A stretch of DNA of 33,140 nt from Chloracidobacterium sp. CP2_5A (lineage in GTDB: Bacteria > Acidobacteriota > Blastocatellia > Chloracidobacteriales > Chloracidobacteriaceae). Of this stretch, positions 31,651 through 33,140 are shown one piece after another. Numbering within the stretch: position 1 is the stretch's first letter; every line of letters starts with the position of its first letter. Where the stretch lies: NCBI GenBank assembly GCA_002254845.1, contig NKPT01000038.1:1-33140 (forward strand), given 5' to 3'. The notes beneath the pieces were generated by a model, which saw nothing but the letters and a program-made list of their open reading frames with translations, ran no database searches and had not been told where the DNA came from. Both the position numbers and the translations under genes were made by a program.

Positions 31651-33140
31651 ATGAGCCCTGCGACCAGCCTGCATCCTGAGCATGAAGCGGCTTATGCGGC
31701 CGCTTTGGACGCTTTCCTGCAAGGGGAAAGCGTCGCTGTTCCCTTCGCCGAGCTGCAAGCCGACGCTTGGCCCCCGGCGGCTGAAATTATCCGACTGCAC
31801 CACCGGTTAGTGCGCGAGCGACAGGATGCGGCGACCGACGCCGCCGCGCTGGAAGCGCGCGCCGCCGAGTTTCTCGCCCGGACGTTCGACGCCTGCGATG
31901 CGCGGAACGCCGACCTCAAGCGCGACTTTGCCGATCTGACCGAACTGGCTCACCTGACGACGTGGACGTACGACACGGTCACCCAACGCCTCCGCTGGTC
32001 GGCGAGGGCGTTGGAGCAAATGTGTGCGGGGATGGACTCCGTGCCGGCCACGCCGACTGAGGCCATCGAGCGGTTCGTTCACCCAGACGACCGCGCCTAT
32101 GTGCAGGCGATGTTGGCCAAGGTTATCGCCGATGGTCAGTCGCGCGAGCTGCGGTACCGCTTCCTGCCGCCCGGTCGCGCCCCGCAGTGGCGACGCTGCC
32201 GCGCCATTGCCCGCCGCGACGCCGAAGGGCGCGTGACCAACGTGTTTTTGGTCTCGCAGGACATCACCGGCGAGATTGAGCGGGAGACCGAAATCGGCAT
32301 CCTCACAGCGATTCTGGATAACATCCACGACGTGGTGCTGGTGACCGAGCCGGAGCCGATTGATCCGCCGGGGCCGCGCATCCTGTACGTCAATCGGGCG
32401 TTTGAGCGGACAACCGGCTACACAAGGGAAGAAGCGCTCGGTCAAACGCCGCGCATGCTGCAGGGACCCGGCACGTCGCCGGAAGCGCGAGCGCGCATCC
32501 GCGAAGCGTTGCGGAACTGGCGACCAATTACGCTGGAGGTCTTGAACTACCGCAAGGATGGGAGCGAGTTTTGGTCGGAGCTGGCGATTACGCCGGTGGC
32601 GCGTCCGGACGGGTATGTGGAGCGCTGGGTGGCCGTGCAGCGCGACATCACTGAACGTCGTCGCGCCGAAGCGCAGCAGCGACAACGCTCGAAAATGGAA
32701 GCGGTCGGACAGCTGGCGGCCGGCATCGCCCACAACTTCAACAATTTGTTGGCGATTATCCAGGGCTACGGTGAAATCGCGCTCCGCGACATCGCCTGCC
32801 AGTCACCCGCCACGGCGCAGCGCCTGGGCAAGTTGTTGCGGGCGGCCAAGCGCGGCGCCGAGCTGGTGCGCGAGCTCGCCATGTTTTCGCAGCAGCGCGA
32901 AAGCCAACCAGAAAGACTCAATCTGTATTGCGCCCTGAATGAAGCGCTCGACTTGGCGCGGCAGTTGCTACCAGCGGGAATTGAGATGAGCGGCCTGTAT
33001 TTGGCGCCGCCGGAAGAGCGGATCAAGGAAACCTGCGCCTACCTGGACGCGAGTCGTTTTTCACAGGCGATCATCAACCTCATTATCAACAGCCGCGACG
33101 CCATGCCGCGTGGCGGCCGCCTCTCCGTAACGCTGGGACG
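31651..33140 (+). CDS. PAS-PAS sensor histidine kinase (3' end outside window)
   Basis: The frame is open from ATG 31651 to the window edge (496 codons), so it lacks the end of the ATPase domain. It has an N-terminal coiled-coil-like helix (about 50-95), PAS1 (about 95-207, ending QDITGEIE), and PAS2 (about 214-338, with GQTPRMLQGPGTS and ending RDITERR). The phosphoacceptor helix is GQLAAGIAHNFNNLLAIIQGY (H361), followed by the start of a HATPase domain with the N-box NLIINSRDAM (476-485). PAS2 resembles a LOV core, but has Pro where the photoactive Cys would be, so it should not be a flavin photosensor. The HNFNN form is a variant of the usual HDFNN. There is no transmembrane segment, so it is cytoplasmic. 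Its response regulator is not visible. Confidence 0.92.
   Translation, partial: MSPATSLHPEHEAAYAAALDAFLQGESVAVPFAELQADAWPPAAEIIRLHHRLVRERQDAATDAAALEARAAEFLARTFDACDARNADLKRDFADLTELAHLTTWTYDTVTQRLRWSARALEQMCAGMDSVPATPTEAIERFVHPDDRAYVQAMLAKVIADGQSRELRYRFLPPGRAPQWRRCRAIARRDAEGRVTNVFLVSQDITGEIERETEIGILTAILDNIHDVVLVTEPEPIDPPGPRILYVNRAFERTTGYTREEALGQTPRMLQGPGTSPEARARIREALRNWRPITLEVLNYRKDGSEFWSELAITPVARPDGYVERWVAVQRDITERRRAEAQQRQRSKMEAVGQLAAGIAHNFNNLLAIIQGYGEIALRDIACQSPATAQRLGKLLRAAKRGAELVRELAMFSQQRESQPERLNLYCALNEALDLARQLLPAGIEMSGLYLAPPEERIKETCAYLDASRFSQAIINLIINSRDAMPRGGRLSVTLG

Noticed and set aside
31807-32733. 308-codon minus-strand open frame under the histidine kinase
   Set aside because: The plus strand encodes an unmistakable PAS-PAS-HisKA-HATPase protein; the minus frame is low-complexity Arg-rich sequence.

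Overview
The window is a GC-rich (about 60 % by eye), densely packed piece of a bacterial chromosome. It carries about 33 protein genes and one tRNA, with no phage, insertion sequence, CRISPR array or rRNA. The best guess for the host is an acidobacterium, probably a phototroph of the Chloracidobacterium type. Three things point that way: a secreted protein of the 'VWFA-related Acidobacterial domain' type, a plant/cyanobacterial-type zeta-carotene desaturase (CrtQ-like, otherwise found mainly in cyanobacteria, green sulfur bacteria and Chloracidobacterium), and tetrapyrrole and isoprenoid genes (hemC, ispD). The assignment is inference from gene content only.

Layout. 1-3.9 kb (+): the end of a chorismate mutase, then a tight run of a LOG-family nucleotide phosphoribohydrolase, livG, a DNA methyltransferase and livF, closed by a terminator. 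The methyltransferase splits the two ATPases of a branched-chain amino acid ABC transporter. 4.2-6.4 kb (+): a Tat-exported ferritin-like protein with its own terminator, a small periplasmic cytochrome c, xseB, and an overlapping FHA/membrane/PH-like protein. 6.5-8.6 kb (+): a cytochrome P450 overlapping ispD by 4 bp. 8.6-15.1 kb (-): hisH, a VWFA protein, a GT4 glycosyltransferase, an unknown protein, an M48-type metallopeptidase with a zinc ribbon, and proS. 15.4-17.9 kb (+): the CrtQ-like desaturase and a renalase-like FAD protein.

Then come tRNA-Lys(TTT) (-) with a good promoter and terminator, and at 18.4-21.8 kb (+) a 1135-residue secreted metalloprotease. Its active site is leishmanolysin-like, with a PA domain inserted between the zinc ligands, followed by BACON/Ig domains and five C-terminal repeats. 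A strong bidirectional hairpin separates it from 21.9-30.3 kb (-): two exported proline-rich proteins that share a short motif, hemC, a SAM methyltransferase plus a GT2 glycosyltransferase, a membrane-anchored PP2C phosphatase, a cystathionine gamma-synthase/lyase, a Trm112-like protein and a SprT-like metalloprotein. The right end (+) holds a membrane-anchored unknown, a SUFU-like domain protein and a PAS-PAS histidine kinase cut by the window edge.

Most of this is housekeeping and envelope biology. The most unusual items are the methyltransferase inside the liv pair, the PA-interrupted metalloprotease, the paired exported GVQ-motif proteins, the P450-ispD coupling and an orphan terminator-like hairpin near 27.86 kb.
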